Shown: positions 25,801-38,471 of the stretch, in pieces | How positions within the stretch are numbered: position 1 is the stretch's first letter | Layout of the letters: each line of letters opens with the position of its first letter | DNA from: Saccharina japonica | Taxonomy: Eukaryota > Sar > Phaeophyceae > Laminariales > Laminariaceae | Length of the DNA stretch: 64,000 nucleotides | Assembly (NCBI GenBank): GCA_008828725.1 | Contig: MEHQ01004543.1 | Coordinates: 186,001-250,000, forward strand | Direction of reading: 5' to 3' | Notes under the pieces: model-generated | What the model was told of the DNA's origin: nothing | Databases searched by the model: none | The model's input: only the letters and a program-made list of their open reading frames with translations | Translations under genes and position numbers: made by a program

Positions 25801-25961
25801 TCGAGCTCGACTTCGAGGTTCGAGCAACGTTCGACATCAACATGACGCAGCTCTCGGCGGCTGGGCTACGCGTGCAGCGGCTGGTTTGCTCGCCGACGAT
25901 GCAGCCGGAGATGAGGGTCCAGCTAGAGTCGCGCATCCTCGGGGACTTGATCATTTTGTAA
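19815..25961 (+). CDS. Four-exon gene, conserved-looking protein of unknown function (275 aa)
   Basis: Exons 19815-20050, 22770-23013, 24119-24247 and 25743-25961 (TAA stop) join in phase with GT donors and AG acceptors. Exon 1 ends in phase 2 with AG, completed by the G that opens exon 2; the other joins are phase 0. The start is the first of two adjacent ATGs. The first part is mixed; residues about 90-160 look helical (GPKETWALIARIAATL, then leucine-rich), followed by a possible beta-rich C-terminal half containing SPDGWQIGIDVFDHVQ and NNHFELDFEVRATFDI. No signal peptide or membrane span is visible. I do not recognise the family. Introns are 2.7, 1.1 and 1.5 kb and full of short palindromes; intron 2 holds a 60-bp-arm inverted repeat. 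The phase-consistent chain of four exons is the main evidence; exon 1 is the least certain. Confidence 0.7.
22019..22075. mobile_element. Half copy of the TTAACCCTT foldback family
   Basis: The sequence TTAACCCTTTTAGGACTGCA followed by GTCCCGTTATGGGGACAAAT matches one arm and loop start of the element at 10172-10270, but the second arm is absent. It lies in intron 1 of the 19815-25961 gene. Confidence 0.65.
23153..23525. repeat. Inverted repeat with 60-bp arms in an intron
   Basis: The arms end in CTGGATGTCGACGGGTAG (plus strand at 23501, minus strand at 23180) and continue outward with AGAAAGAAC. Inward both carry GAAGAATCGG. The same CTGGATGTCGACGGGTAG opens the window at position 1, followed, like the minus arm, by an (AC)n tract. 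It lies in intron 2 of the 19815-25961 gene. Confidence 0.7.
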
Positions 25962-27956
25962 TGGCCTGGGTTGGCTGACCAATCGTCGCTTTATTATTTG
26001 TGTAACGTGAAAGGGGCACCTTAACCTGGTTCAACGGGTGATTTTGATGGCAAAAGTGATCGCATAACTCTGTTCCGTCGGGTCCTTGCTTTGTCTTTTT
26101 TCTTTTTTCACAAGCAAATCGCCCCCCCCACGCCCGTCGTCTGTCGATTCTTTGATATATACGCTACAGTATTAATATTATATTAATAGACGCTATTAAT
26201 ATTCTATTAATAGTATAGTGTTGTATTCTTGCACGAAGGGGTGGCATCATGCGCGGTCATGTATCTGTACATTCGAGGTGTACCCATTAGTCGTATCATA
26301 TTTGGTGAGTGTCTTGTTTAGTGTAATTTTGGTGTACAACTAATATTATGGCTATACGTAACCGAAGAATGTTGATATTTTTCTTGATATTTTTCGATCA
26401 TAAAGGGGGGGGTTACAGCAGTACCGTCTGCGGGGGTTTGCTTTAGCGCTAAGCGCGAGCGAGCTTTGTTTTTATTGCGCAGCCTTGTCTCCGTTCGTTT
26501 AGCTTCATCGTAGGCAGTAGAGCCTCCTTCAAGGGAGATACACACCAGCGAGGGAGAGCCGAATCCTGCGCGTAGGTCTGATATAGGCAGTCGAGTAAGC
26601 ACCACAGCAGGCATGAGTAGAGACTTGTACACACAGCTTACACATTTGAGTACTTGAGCAGTAAGTACGTACATATATTGTGTTTTTTTTTTATAACAGA
26701 AAGTCACCAGGGGTGTGCCAAGTACCACATGGCTATCGACCCGAGCACCTGGATTATGGGTGCATACAAGGGGGGGGGGGGGTGCATATAATGGGTGCAT
26801 AACACTTTGGAGCAGCTGAGGATTAGGCGAGCGCCAGGTCCACAAGCATATACAGCTTGGGTAGGGGTGGCTCGTAAAGCTGCCGAAAGGGCAAACTATT
26901 TTTTAACGCGTCCCTCACTGCGATTTCCTGAAAGCATGGTGCGGTATCAGTTGTACTCTAGACCCAACGCGTTCCTTAGACTAGTCACAGTTCTAGTCTA
27001 CGACGGCAGTACTCCAAAATTATTAACAAGTCCATGGTAGATGGGTAGGAGGCAGGAGCAAGGTCGAACGCTTGTAGTTTTGGCATATGGCCAATTAAGC
27101 GGGGCAGTATTGCAGCAACGTACGGGTTTGCTGCTTGTTTTGTGTCTGGACTGCTGCATGTGATGTGTTTATTGCAGCTTTTCTCATTTTTTTTCGTTGC
27201 GCTCCATGTTTTTGGCCTCAAATTTGTACACAAAAACATTTTGAGGCCTGGATTTCACAGCTTGTTGTGCTCTTTTGAGCCTAGCCGTGCAAGTTAGATA
27301 TTGGTTGGTGTAGGGAGGCGACAGCCGAGACAAGGCAAGGCCACCGTGTATTCTGTACGGCAGCGCAGACTGCGCACGGTTTTGCTATAGATAAAACGTA
27401 ACATACAGTAGTAGCAACGAGCGGAGGTCAATGTACTCACCGCATACCTTAATCTTACCAAGGACTGGTAATTTTTCCTGATCATAAGGAACTCCCAACT
27501 GACCTCTCGGGTGCTCTCCGCTTTATGCCTTGAGCGGAAGCTTGAAATTTTTAACTCTGGCTGAGTCACAACATGCCAATACACTATGCATGAATAGCAC
27601 GTTCAAGTGTAATCCTTTTTTTTCCTTTCATGATTTTCACTTTGCTTTGTAATAATGTTTCTCCCTTGATCCAGTACGTGTGCAGGTGGCAGTGAAATCG
27701 TTTTTCCTTCTCTTTCGACAGGCACCTTGAAGTCCTATATATACGATGATGTATGCACGTTGAATTGTACCCTGTATGAAAGTTGTTTTTTTTTTCGGAA
27801 CGCCTCCTCGGTGCTTGCATTTCTTTTTTTCGTCGTGTTGCCCGTACCCCGGACCTAAGCTGGCAAAAAATTGAGTGCAATGGCCTCAGCTGGGCCACAG
27901 CGCTTTGGGAGCGCAAATAATGGCGCGAATTGCCGTACAAACTGTCAATTTCTCCT
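25962..27956. other. Intergenic region between convergent genes
   Basis: 3' flank of the 275-aa gene (plus) and of the CCR4-like gene (minus). Holds a dense AT inverted-repeat cluster at 26165-26218 built from TATTAATA, a G-run near 26770 and no convincing exon. Confidence 0.5.
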
Positions 27957-30900
27957 TTACCGCCAAGTGGAAGGACATCGCGGCTCAAAGTAGAGCATGT
28001 TGGCCATCAACATTAAATGGTCCGACGGAAAGCGATGGTTGGGGATCTGATGTCTAACTATTTTCGAATTTTCGCGCAAGTACGGCAACCACTGCCCCCT
28101 AAACCCTTGCTCTAAAGGCTTCCGCTGCCAGTCTTTCGGCGTCTTAGACCCCGGGGCCAGAGCTAGCTCAGTCTGCTGGACGTCGCGCCCCTCAAGGCTC
28201 CCCATCTCCGGAAGCGACAGAACCTCCAGCGGCAGCAAGCAATTCGCACTGAAAAATATGTAGTCAGCCGTCCCAGACATGGCGTCCGAGAGCGTTGTAA
28301 AGGCTGGCTCCCCGCCCGAGCTGTACGACATGTAGGCGCTCCTAAGACCAAGCGCGTGTTTTTGGCGTTCGCTCCTCGCCCCGCTCACGTTCAAGGCCTC
28401 CAGTCGCAACAGAACTCCCGTGTCTCTTCCTGAATCTGCCTCCGGGAACCATTGGACCTTTGGCACCACGCGCTCGCCAGGAGAAGAGAACGCGCAGATA
28501 CCGAGATGAGCCCCAATCTTTGCCGCCCCACGCTCGTTCGGTCCCGCCTGGATCCGCGCTTCGCTTCTTCTCGTCGAGCTCGCATCCTCATCCCCGTAGC
28601 TACGCGATGAGCCCCCGCCCCCCCTCTCTCCGTCGCCCTCTGGCATGGAGCCGCTCGCATCCCCGGCGCTTTGGTCGTCATGCGACACCGCGGTGGTGGT
28701 GGTGGTGGTGGAGCCCGTGTCATCATCCACGGAGAAGGCAGCAACAAGGTCAACATGGCCCCCTGCTGCACCTTTTTTTGGCTTTCGTCGTCTCCGCCGC
28801 CCTGGTGCAGAACTAACGACGTCACCAGAGGAGCTTCGCTTCGGGGCAAGGCCCATTGTGGGGAAGCCGTTGTCAGTGCGGACGTTGGCGGAGTACGGGT
28901 GAAGCACCGCGTCGGAGTACCGCGGCGTCATGCCCGACACGGAGTCGAAAGGGTGGAGTTTCTCGGAGGCTAGATCTGCCATCCCATCGACCTTCACCAA
29001 TTTCCGAAGCTCGTACGCCCGGGGGCCGGCGAGCTTCTCCGCGGCCCTTCGTCGGATTTCTTCGAGCTCCCTCTTGCGTATGATCTTGATGGAGGCGGCT
29101 CCAAGAAGAACCCTGCCCTCCGGATCGTTGCCTGCCATGCGCGGCATGCAGACGGGCTCTGAGCGTTCGCTCCAGGGGCCTTGACCAAGACAATTCACGG
29201 CCGCGACCCGGAACTCATACGCCACTCCCGAGCTGAGGCCTGTGACGGTGAAATACCGGAGAGGAGTCTGCTCCGACTTAAACTTGCCCCCCTCCACCTC
29301 GACAACGTCATACATCACACAATCCGATTCGCGGACGCCCACGCTCTCCCCCGAGAGAAAGCGGCTGCCCCCTGGGACCCACAACACCCTGTACAGATCC
29401 ACGGCTGGGCTAAGGGACTCGCTGTCTTCCTGGGGCACTGGCCATCGAACCAGCGCCGTACTCGTGGACAGGGGCTCGACGAGAGGCTTCCCGGGGGGTC
29501 CTGGCTGCGATGGATCTCGAGCCTCCACGCCTCGACAGAGGATCTCATACACGCCGCTGCTGGGCGCGCAGTTCATCGTTCCGCACATAAGTATCGGAAG
29601 ATGGAAGTCGGAGTTGAACGCTTCAACAGTTCGGGTCAGACCACACGCTTGCAGCGAGCGCACCGCATCTCCTTGGGGTCCTTGTTCGTGGAAGAGCTCG
29701 GTGCACACGACGCACGCGCCCGTGGGGTAGTTGGAGTCTTGCCACGGCTGAAGGAGCGCCATTAGCGCCACGTTGTCGCTCGCCGCAGCTTTTCCGGCGA
29801 GTAGGCGGTTTTCTTCGTGCTCTCCCAGCCTGACAAAGAGGAGCGTTTTCAAGTCAATCCTTTCAGTACTGCATTCTGCACATACACCTGCGTTTGACTA
29901 TAATTCCTAGGGCATGCCTTACTGGCTGGACTTCACGACTAGTTACTAGTTGGGTGTGGCTAAGTGAGCCAACAAACCGACGTTTTTTTTCGTACTTCCT
30001 AACAACAGCAAACACAATTCGAGCCACAAACACGCCAGTCAAATGCAAAAATGTTTTTTTCCGCAAATTATCGCGCCGCAACTAGTAACTTAAAAACCTA
30101 GCCAACTATTGCCAACTAATGCCAACTAGTCGGCGACTTGTAGTCAGCCAACTCACAGCCCTAGTTAACGCGAGTTTGGCTTGTCCATTGCCATCTATTG
30201 AGCACATGGTACCGTACTAGAACAAAGCAGTGGCGGCTACAAGAATACCTAGGCGGTGGATTTTTGCCGGCTGTATAGGGCTACCACTCTACTACACGAT
30301 TACCAAATGTAGCGTGATACGGTTACGATTCGCAGGGTATATATTGGAGGCGCAGTAGTCGACTATCTGTGCTGCAACCGACAACTGAAACAAGTACATA
30401 CAAGCGGCGATGAGACGTCCCTGGGATGATCTGATCACAGTTCATAGGACCCCTTTTTGTGGATGTCGCATATAGCGACTCATTTCGATCATTGAGTCAC
30501 GATTTTCGCCCCCCCGTGATACCTAGTGGGGGGCTGATTTTATGTAGGGACAAGTTTGAAGCTTGACGCAATTTTGGTGTTTTAGTAGTAACACATGGTA
30601 GCATATCTATTAATAGTTGTACCTAGTATACACTGTATTGTTGTAACCCCCCCCCCCCCCCCCGGCCTCACCAGGGGGCGAGTATTTCAATCGAGATTCG
30701 ATAAAAAAAACTATAGTACTTCCTCTGATACATAAGTGAAGGCCTTCGGGTTTCACATAGACAGACCCTTACAACCGTGCTCGAGAGTTTCGCAGTTTTT
30801 TTTAATTGGATTCCTTGACGGTTTTTGCGTTGAAACTATTTATTTTTTTAACTTCGGCCAATTCCACGACGTGTGAGAACGGTCTATAAGATAATTCGCT

Positions 30901-32440
30901 CGGCCCGAAAATGGCAGTATTTCGCTCCTCTATTCCGGGGTGAAAAAACGGCTGAAAAAAAAAAAGTTAGTTGGGCGAGCATCAGTAAGAATTCTCTTAA
31001 TTTGGGATTTTTGTTTGAGAATTCTAAAAAATAATCTCAAAACGAGTCTCAAAATAATCCCAAACAATTCCCAAATTTGGCTTAATTTTGACCCAAAATT
31101 CCATCGAAAATACTAGATGTGTGTGTATCACATGTATGTACGCAAATATGAGTTTCGACAAAATCCTCGATCTCACAGCTGTCGGGTTTTTTTTCTCTAT
31201 TCTTATACCAGGTACATACCGTATTATATGTATCAGGTTACGAGTATAATTTGCTTTGTTTTTGTCGACATCTTTGTCTTGTATTGTTTATCTTTCCAAT
31301 GATACGGACGATACTTGGTCGGAGAGCGAAATAACGAAAATGGAATAATACTGACGATAATGTCACACCGCCGTTACGTGGGGTGAACGCTCGGTGTAAA
31401 GGTGCAGCCTTGCTCGTAATTTATGCGACAGGGAAAGTATAAAACGTTAACAGCGTTGTGTGTGGCTCCTTCGATCTGACCTGTTTAGCTCCATCTCTTC
31501 GCTTCGCAATAAATCGAAGACGTCGCGCTTCCAGGCAATCACGACCCCATCTCGGTGCACTGCCGCTCTGCTGGTCCTTTGCTTGAACAGGCTGTCGTAA
31601 CCGGCGCCAGACAACTGTGGCCCCCACCACTGATGGAAGGAATCGACATCTTGGAGACACAGCACGTCGGGTCTGAGGTGGGATCGGTTCATGAAACATT
31701 GAAAAACATGCAAGAGGACGTGCGAAACGGCGAGGCGAGAGATAGACGGGTGCAGCACAGCAGTTAATGCCGTGTATCATGAGTACCTGCACTGCCATAC
31801 GTCAGTGCGACTTCTTGAGGTAAGAGCCGAAGTTCGATTGACATTAGCTATTTGATTGCCATTGATGACCTACCAGGTACGAAGTATTAATTTATACAGG
31901 ACGTGCTGCTGTCCAGCGCCACTAAATATGTATGATATGTGTCGGGGCCCAGAGAAAACCGGCCAGGCACGTACGTGTTATAAGGATTACCCTGGACTAC
32001 GATCATGGTACGAGGTATGTAGATGCTGGGGGGAAACTTTAAGGTCTTATGTGCTCGTCCTTACGAGTAGAGGCATCATTTCTAAATGAGACGATAAGGT
32101 CAATAACACCTCTCCCTCACCGTACACTGAAGATCTCTCTGAGAAGGATCTCTCGCCGTCGACCCCAATTCAGCACCGACGGCGGGCAGTTCTGGACCCG
32201 CACGCTGTTCGAGTCTGCCAGCACGTTGTACGACACCACAGATACCTTCAGATGTGGTTGAGGTGATCCCTTTGTCCTCCATTCCGCCGATGCTTTGCCG
32301 CTATTGCTGCTGTCTTCAGCTGCTGCGGCGATATCTGGGTGACGCGGCTGCACGGGTAGGAGCGTCCTTGCTCCCCATGGCTCGCTTTCGTGCGTGAAAG
32401 GAGTGTCGTACGTTGGGGCTACTTTTGCTTTGACCCGCAT
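27957..32440 (-). CDS. CCR4/nocturnin-like EEP-superfamily protein with inserted fibronectin III domain
   Basis: Exons 32121-32440, 31481-31672 and 27957-29829 join in matching phase (2, 2) to give 794 residues, starting at a true ATG. Family landmarks appear in order: VVSYNVLAD (Asn72), LNWGRRREILLREI, RPDVLCLQDVDSF (about 107-119), DGVVIAWKRD, DNVALMALLQ, PILMCGTMNC (254-257), GTADYIFFSA and RFPSDHLMLMA (Ser-Asp-His 773-775). Known CCR4-type deadenylases have LQE and GDxN at the metal and catalytic sites; here they read LQD and GTMN, so the GDxN aspartate is replaced by threonine while SDH is kept. A fibronectin type III domain (about 281-398, starting PGPPGKPLVEP and including YEFRVAAVNCLGQGPWSE) plus a basic, acidic and glycine-rich linker is inserted before the last catalytic block. 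Expected role would be RNA 3'-end or nucleotide phosphate hydrolysis, but activity may be reduced or lost. It is divergent to the gene at 33139. Confidence 0.85.
29900..31480. other. Content of intron 2 of the CCR4-like gene
   Basis: Non-coding. Includes a C homopolymer at about 30648-30663, repeated ACTAGTTACTAGTTG-like words around 29940-30170, and AAATCCCAAA-type inverted words around 31000-31090. One TACCAGGTA at 31206. Confidence 0.5.
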
Positions 32441-33138
32441 CGTTGTTCATCGCGGGTAGCTACTGTAATGTGGGGGATTGCGTGATCGCATGCACCACTC
32501 CATCTGCAAGATGGTCCCGTTGTGTGCGCTTGTTTGGCACACTTGTTGGGCCGGGGAGAGTGTAGGATACGGCAAGCGGCAATCGGCGAAAAAAAAGTCG
32601 GCATAACTTGTGCCGTTTCAGACGAATAGCCCACGAGTAACGCCACGTTTTCTTTTTTCTTTTCCAGTTTCAAACCCAAACAAAACTCAACGTTCCCAGC
32701 TCATGGTATTAATAGTGTATCACAGGGCCTCGCCGCAGTGCTCACCACTCATCACACCTGTTGCCTGATACCAGGCCTTGTAGCCGGTACACCGTGAAGG
32801 CGAGGGTAATACAGGCGTCGTACAGACCGGCAGGACTCATTACTGCCTCGCACCGCACGTGCTGCGATCTGCGATGCGGCGTAATAGGCGCCCGACTGAG
32901 AATGCTGTTGTCGTGTACTCGTGTACACGTACATAGAAGCGCACCACATGCCGTGAGGTTTGCCATCCGTGCCTCGGTATCATAGTACCGGTAGTGCGCT
33001 CCTCGGAACCGATCGGGTGGCCCTGTAGGTAGTTATTTACCAGGCTTTATACACCCGTAAACTGTAGTACCACCAATACGCCTCGTAGCGTTAAAAAACG
33101 ACCCCGCAACCAACTGCAAGAAGAGCCGCCGCTCTTAA

Positions 33139-36100
33139 ATGAGGCCGGCCTCTGCAGGAGGATGCGCGCTCAGCCAGCAAAGGTCTAGGCTGCAGGTCAA
33201 GGTCAGCAGTCAGGGTCTGTGCCGAGCAACTGAACCCCGAGACGCAGATGTGCAAATGCGAAGCTTCCTCGATCACGGCACCGTTCCCGTCCTATCCTTC
33301 AAGGGCAGCCACGAGAAAGTTCAGGCTTCTCTTGTCCGTCCAATGCACGCTGTGCGGGTCGAGCTGATGGGCGTCGCAACGGCGATACTGGATCGTGTCG
33401 TAGGGGAGTGGGGCTGCTTGGAGGAGTTGGTCAAGGAAACTCGCGGCAAGAGCATAGACAGAGACCAAGCAGAAAACTTCATCGAGAAATACCTCAGGCA
33501 TCACAATGTGCCGGGGAAGCTTCAGATTTGTTGGGCAAAGGGACTCAGTAGCGGGGGAAAGCTGCAAGAGTATGGCCGGCGAGACGAACCCACCCTGCGG
33601 AAACTGAGGCTATGGATCAGCTGTGGGTTTGCAGGAGTGAGCTTTTCTAGGAGCTTGATGTCCTTCGCCGACCACGAGATTTGCACCCACGCTGTTCGTG
33701 CGATCAACGACCACGCCCAGGTATAAAAAATGCTGCATCCTTACAGCACATAGTACTGCCTGTACATTCGTTACGTAGACTGTTCCCAGGTCCCGTTGCA
33801 GTAGTACCAGGCACAGGCTGGTTCAAGATGAACGAACCAAAAAAGTTCAGAGTCGGAAAGTTGTTACGCCGTTTTTGGGAGATAGGTCCTGAATTTTTGT
33901 ATACGTGTCCTATGAACCCCTCTTTAACGGTGTTTTTCGTTTTGTTGTATTTTTTCGTCATATATTTGTTTTTGGGTTTGGCTTTGATTTTTCGGGCCTC
34001 AAGAAATCCCAAATTCCTAACGAAAATAAAATAAATACACCGTTCGTCAAGGCCCCGAAAGGGGCTTAAAAAACACCAGCTTAAAATTTCAGGATCTATC
34101 TCTGAAAAACGTCGTGAACATTTGGGCTTTTGTGCGGAAAACACGCGCATTTTGCAGTTGCCTGGTAATTACTTAGTTTCAGCACAGGATCAGCTTTGGG
34201 CGTTACAAATTCCTTGATATTGGCGGTACGCAGTACGCAGTCAGATCTTGGAACGTTTGCGCGTTTCTTTTACAGACATGTCTTGAAACACCTGGGACCG
34301 GCTCGTTCAGAAAATGAGAAACAAAAACGTTATTTCCTACGGAAACGCCCGACTTTTTCTGGCCTTTTTCAAGGCCCGTGGTCGGTCGGACACATTTTGG
34401 GCACTAACGCCAGCCCCAGGACCCTAACTAAAAAACTGACAGTCACCTCTTCCACTGCTCATGGCGGTCAGTATAATACCAAGTATGTGACATTCGAGTA
34501 GATATTGCAAGCGGCATTCGTGTCTGACAAAATTTGGGTCATTCAACTTGAACCAATTCGTACTTCGTACCATTATTTACCTGGCAATGTCGGGAACGTT
34601 GGTGTTTATTATGAAGGTACACTTGTAGCATTTACCTCGTACCTGGTACGCACAGTGCTTGTATATTCGCATGCTTCGAGCATACATAGCGGAAAACGAT
34701 ATCACTCGGCCTTGGCACTACTGCAAATTGTCACCTCTGATATATTTTCTGCAGGGAACTGATCATAACCCAGCATCCGAAACGCCCCTCGTACCGTGGT
34801 TTCGTGTTTTCTCATTTATCATTCAAAGCCACCTTTGTGTCGCGTTCCCTGGCCGCAAAAATCTCGTGCTTTAGGTATGGGTAAACAACCGCGATACGTA
34901 CGGGCTGAACTCAGGCGGACGAGAACGCCTCAGAACGGAGGAGGGGCTGGCCACGCTGAACTCCTTGCTGTGCTATCCAAGCCAGACCCGACATTTATGG
35001 AGTGCAGCGATACTATACTACTGCGCCGTTAAGGGCCAGGAAATGGGTTTTGGCGAGCTTCATAAGCACCTCATCAAATACGTGCGCTGTCCTGCGAAGC
35101 GATACTGGTAAGCGTTGATGTCTACAGCATGCCCAACAGGAAGGAGAAAAAAGGGTGTGTGGAGTGTGCAGGCTCTTAGTTTCTCTCTTCTGTACCACGA
35201 GTGACCCCCCCTACACCACGGATTACCCCCCCCCACTCTCTGCTCACAAGCGCTGCCAAACATAGGCATCTACCCTCGCTTCTCTGAATGCACATAAATC
35301 CTCATGTCTTGTCATACAGTATGCCGCTCACTCTGGACGGAAAAGTAAGAACCGTTTGGACTTCATAAATTCTAACCCAACAATCCTCACATTTATGGCC
35401 AGAGTGATATGATGGTATACGAAGTATATTGTACTGTACATATGGAATAGGGATCCACGTTAGCTCGGGCACCACCAACATGTCGCCTATTGTCCTGTAA
35501 GTGGGACCTTTCCCCCTTGCCTTCGCGGTAGATTTCTCTTCACGGTCTTCCCTGCCCCTGGGTGACGATTTGTCAGATTCGGCTGTTGGGTGAGGTTCTA
35601 CAGTGCAGACTCCCCTAATTGTAATAGGAATGTAATACTAATAGTATGGGCTTGGAAGGCCGGTAATTACCCAGTAAAGGTAGTTGGTCCGTTTTCGTAT
35701 TACTTGGATGGCATTCGTATTCGGGATAATTATAAGAACGGAAGGGCCATGAGACCCTTCCGTACCAGATATCACATTGGAGCTCTGGGATAATAATAAA
35801 GCTGCTTCTCTCCTACGCTTGATTCTAGGAGAAAGTTGTAACACCTCAGGATGCTTAACAGACAGACCCGCAAGGGGATACTCTGTGTCTCACCCAGTCT
35901 TGTTACAGGAACCTGAGGAATCCGATTAACGTTACATACCCCCTTTACACTAACCCGAAAAACGTTATATACCCCCTTTACAGTACCTTGGCATGGCTAA
36001 CGAACCTCGTAAATAACCGAAACAACAGGTACTGCATCAGAACGAAGGGAAAGACGGCCGAAATAGATAAACCGGGGTCGTGTGGCAAGGGGCAGGTCTA

Positions 36101-37284
36101 CCTGGAGGGGGCAGTGGACATCCTTCGAGAGGTTGACGGGATAAACTTTCACATTCTCTACTCAGGACGGGTGAGTGCTTTACTTAAAATACAGTCGTGC
36201 ATTACGCAGCTCGCTGTAAATTGTACTTCGACGGGAGCATGGATTCGAAACACGAGCTTCTGAAATGCTGACCCGGCAATTGTATGCTACATGCTGGGCA
36301 CTACTGTGACCCGACATACTGGGATATACAACAGTGCCGGAAATAGATTCAGCAGTGCATAGCACGACCGAGTGGGCCCACCGGTGGCTGCATGTTTAGC
36401 CGCGAGTACGCTGCATACAAAGATACATGCGTTCGTAGCCGCATGAAGAATGTCAGCCAGGTTCGTGCGGAATGGAATAAGGCACAGCACACACCGACGT
36501 GCTGAGAAACGACGGGGAGGTGTCAGCAATACTTGAAACCACGCGTTGACTGCATTTAGTTGTAACGCCTTGTTTTGATTTTTTTCGAGTGCTCGTATTC
36601 CTAAACTCGCCTTTGTACGATGTCTACTTATCCCAAACTTACCTATAGGTGCCACTAAGCAAGTTAGGGCGAGTGAAGCGTATTGTTCGGCCCTCGTTGG
36701 TCACCCTGCCAAAATTCGTTCAAGATCAGGAGAAGTACAAGGCCGTCCTCAAGCAGATCGGCCGCCTGAACGGCATCTTACCAAAAAGTCCACAGTTAGG
36801 TGTGGTGCCCAAGAAGGAGGAAAGGCAGGCCAACGGCGTATCACCAGACAAACGAGGCTTGGTGGCTGGCAGGGAAGCCTCGCGCCGAGCAGCTTGCACA
36901 TCAAAGGAGATTCCGCGAGGGAAATCGCAATCGCCCAAAACGACCGTGATACCCCCTGACGTTGTTCCGAAATCGGATGGGGTGTCGAATTCCACTCCCA
37001 CCGGCACGGGTAGAAGTGAGTCCGGCGCAACTGTGAACAGCACCAAAAACTTGGGAGTAGGAGCGGACGAGTCGAGCTGTTGCATCGAGGAAGCTGGGGG
37101 GCACGACGGGGGGGTGGCAGATGACTGCAATTACGGAGGCTTGGATGACGGAGTGCATGTACTCGACGAGGTCGCAGTTTCCAAGTTACCGCAAAGGAAA
37201 CCAAAGTTGACGGCAAGCAGATCGCACACGTTTCCCCCACTAGGTACCAAGTCATTCAGTGCACCTGGGCGGTTTAAGCGATAG
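33139..37284 (+). CDS. MATCAP/DUF1704-family zinc metallopeptidase (putative tubulin tyrosine carboxypeptidase)
   Basis: Exons 33139-33720, 34875-35107, 36029-36170 and 36649-37284 join in phase 0, 2 and 0, giving 530 residues. The ATG directly follows an in-frame TAA. The motif HEICTH (His179, Glu180, His184) matches the HExxxH zinc site of the family, and TEEGLA (Glu216/217, exon 2) supplies the expected third ligand. Later family blocks are also present: AAILYCAVKGQEMGF, KYVRCPAKRYW joined to YCIRTKGK, GKGQVYLEGAVDILR, and LPKFVQDQEKYKAVL. Animal MATCAP proteins remove the C-terminal tyrosine of alpha-tubulin; that substrate is inferred here. The last 160 residues are a low-complexity tail without the domain. 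An additional upstream coding exon cannot be excluded, but only about 700 bp separate this gene from the divergent CCR4-like gene. Intron 1 contains an imperfect inverted-repeat element. Confidence 0.87.
33850..34150. mobile_element. Imperfect inverted-repeat element in intron 1 of the MATCAP-like gene
   Basis: The left arm around 33873-33900 contains GGGAGATAGGTCCTGAATTT, and the right arm on the opposite strand near 34085-34125 reads CAGAGATAGATCCTGAAATT, both preceded by a CGTTTTT run. The interior is AT-rich without a transposase. Borders approximate. Confidence 0.45.
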
Positions 37285-38471
37285 CAGTCTTCGCTGCCAG
37301 GCCTCTTGAGGTCAGTGGCCACCCTCAAAATGCCACCGATAACACCTCGTTTGGAAGACATGATAGTGGGGGTGAACGCGTCGCGTGGGGGTAACGCGTC
37401 GATGAGAGGGGGCGGCTTGAGACCTTGTAGGCCAGGTGGTACAGTTTAGATAAAAGCGGCGAGTGCATCGCCGCGAACTCGATTTTTCTTCGCCGTTGGT
37501 CTCTTTGCCATGTGATCCATAAAAAAAAAGGTAAAGCGCCTTCTTGAATGGCAACACCCTGGCGGCTTTCCGCACGAGGGTTCGAATAAATGACCGAAGG
37601 CGCACTATTGCTGTGAGGCCTTCGATGCCGTGACAAAACACAAAGCCTACTTTGCCCAACATCAGAAGCAGACGGAAGTAACGCCTCGGTTGCGTTAACA
37701 CGGATAGTGGGACTCCAAAACCTGCACGCCAGCTACCGTAGGTTCAACACCCATAAACTAACGCGTCGAGTACCTGGCGTGGCTAGCAACCGATTGAGAA
37801 AAAAAAATCCATGTTCAGTTGCCGGTTTCCTGCGTCCACAAACATAGAGGAAACAGCGAAACGATTTGAACCTTCGCAACCAAGCACAACTCTGGGTGTT
37901 GAGTCAAGTCACTGGATGGCACGGCAACCATGTCCCAGTTCACGTACTTCGTAGTGACATCGCGTTTATCACATCATCACGCCAAATGGTACTCACTCAA
38001 CGGCTCTACAATGACGCGAAAAAAAAAACCACCCCCTCGGCCGACAAAATGCCCGGCGAGCACACCATGGCGACTGACCCACATTACCAAGTGCATCGTG
38101 CACACTCTGCCAACCAAACAGCAGCCTCCCCGACTATCCGGTACTGAGGAACCAACCCTGCGCGCCTCTCCCAGTATTGCCAAGGCGGTCGGCGTGCGCG
38201 CGCGTGCATATGCATCGAGGGTCTTCCGACCCATTACCGACGCCATGGTACCTACGGCGCCAATCAGCGCGACCCGAGCAGGACATCCGAACGTTGCCCG
38301 CTCCCTGAACAACGTCAATGTTGCCTCCATCCACGGGGTAGCGCCCACGGCAGGCACCCTACAAAAAAGCGCATGCTGTCACCGCCCCCCCTCACCCCCC
38401 CCCCCCCCCTCCCTTTCTCCGCGTCCCCCTTAAGGCCCGGTTTCCTGCCCACCCTGTCTAGCTGGTGCGAG
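37285..38471. other. Intergenic region between convergent MATCAP-like and ACP genes
   Basis: No recognised exon; several open frames on both strands lack domains or splice support. Contains a C-rich run at about 38385-38410. Confidence 0.4.

Noticed and set aside
28460-29765. Several long plus-strand frames (up to 194 codons)
   Set aside because: They lie antisense to the CCR4-like exon 3, whose family motifs fix the coding strand.
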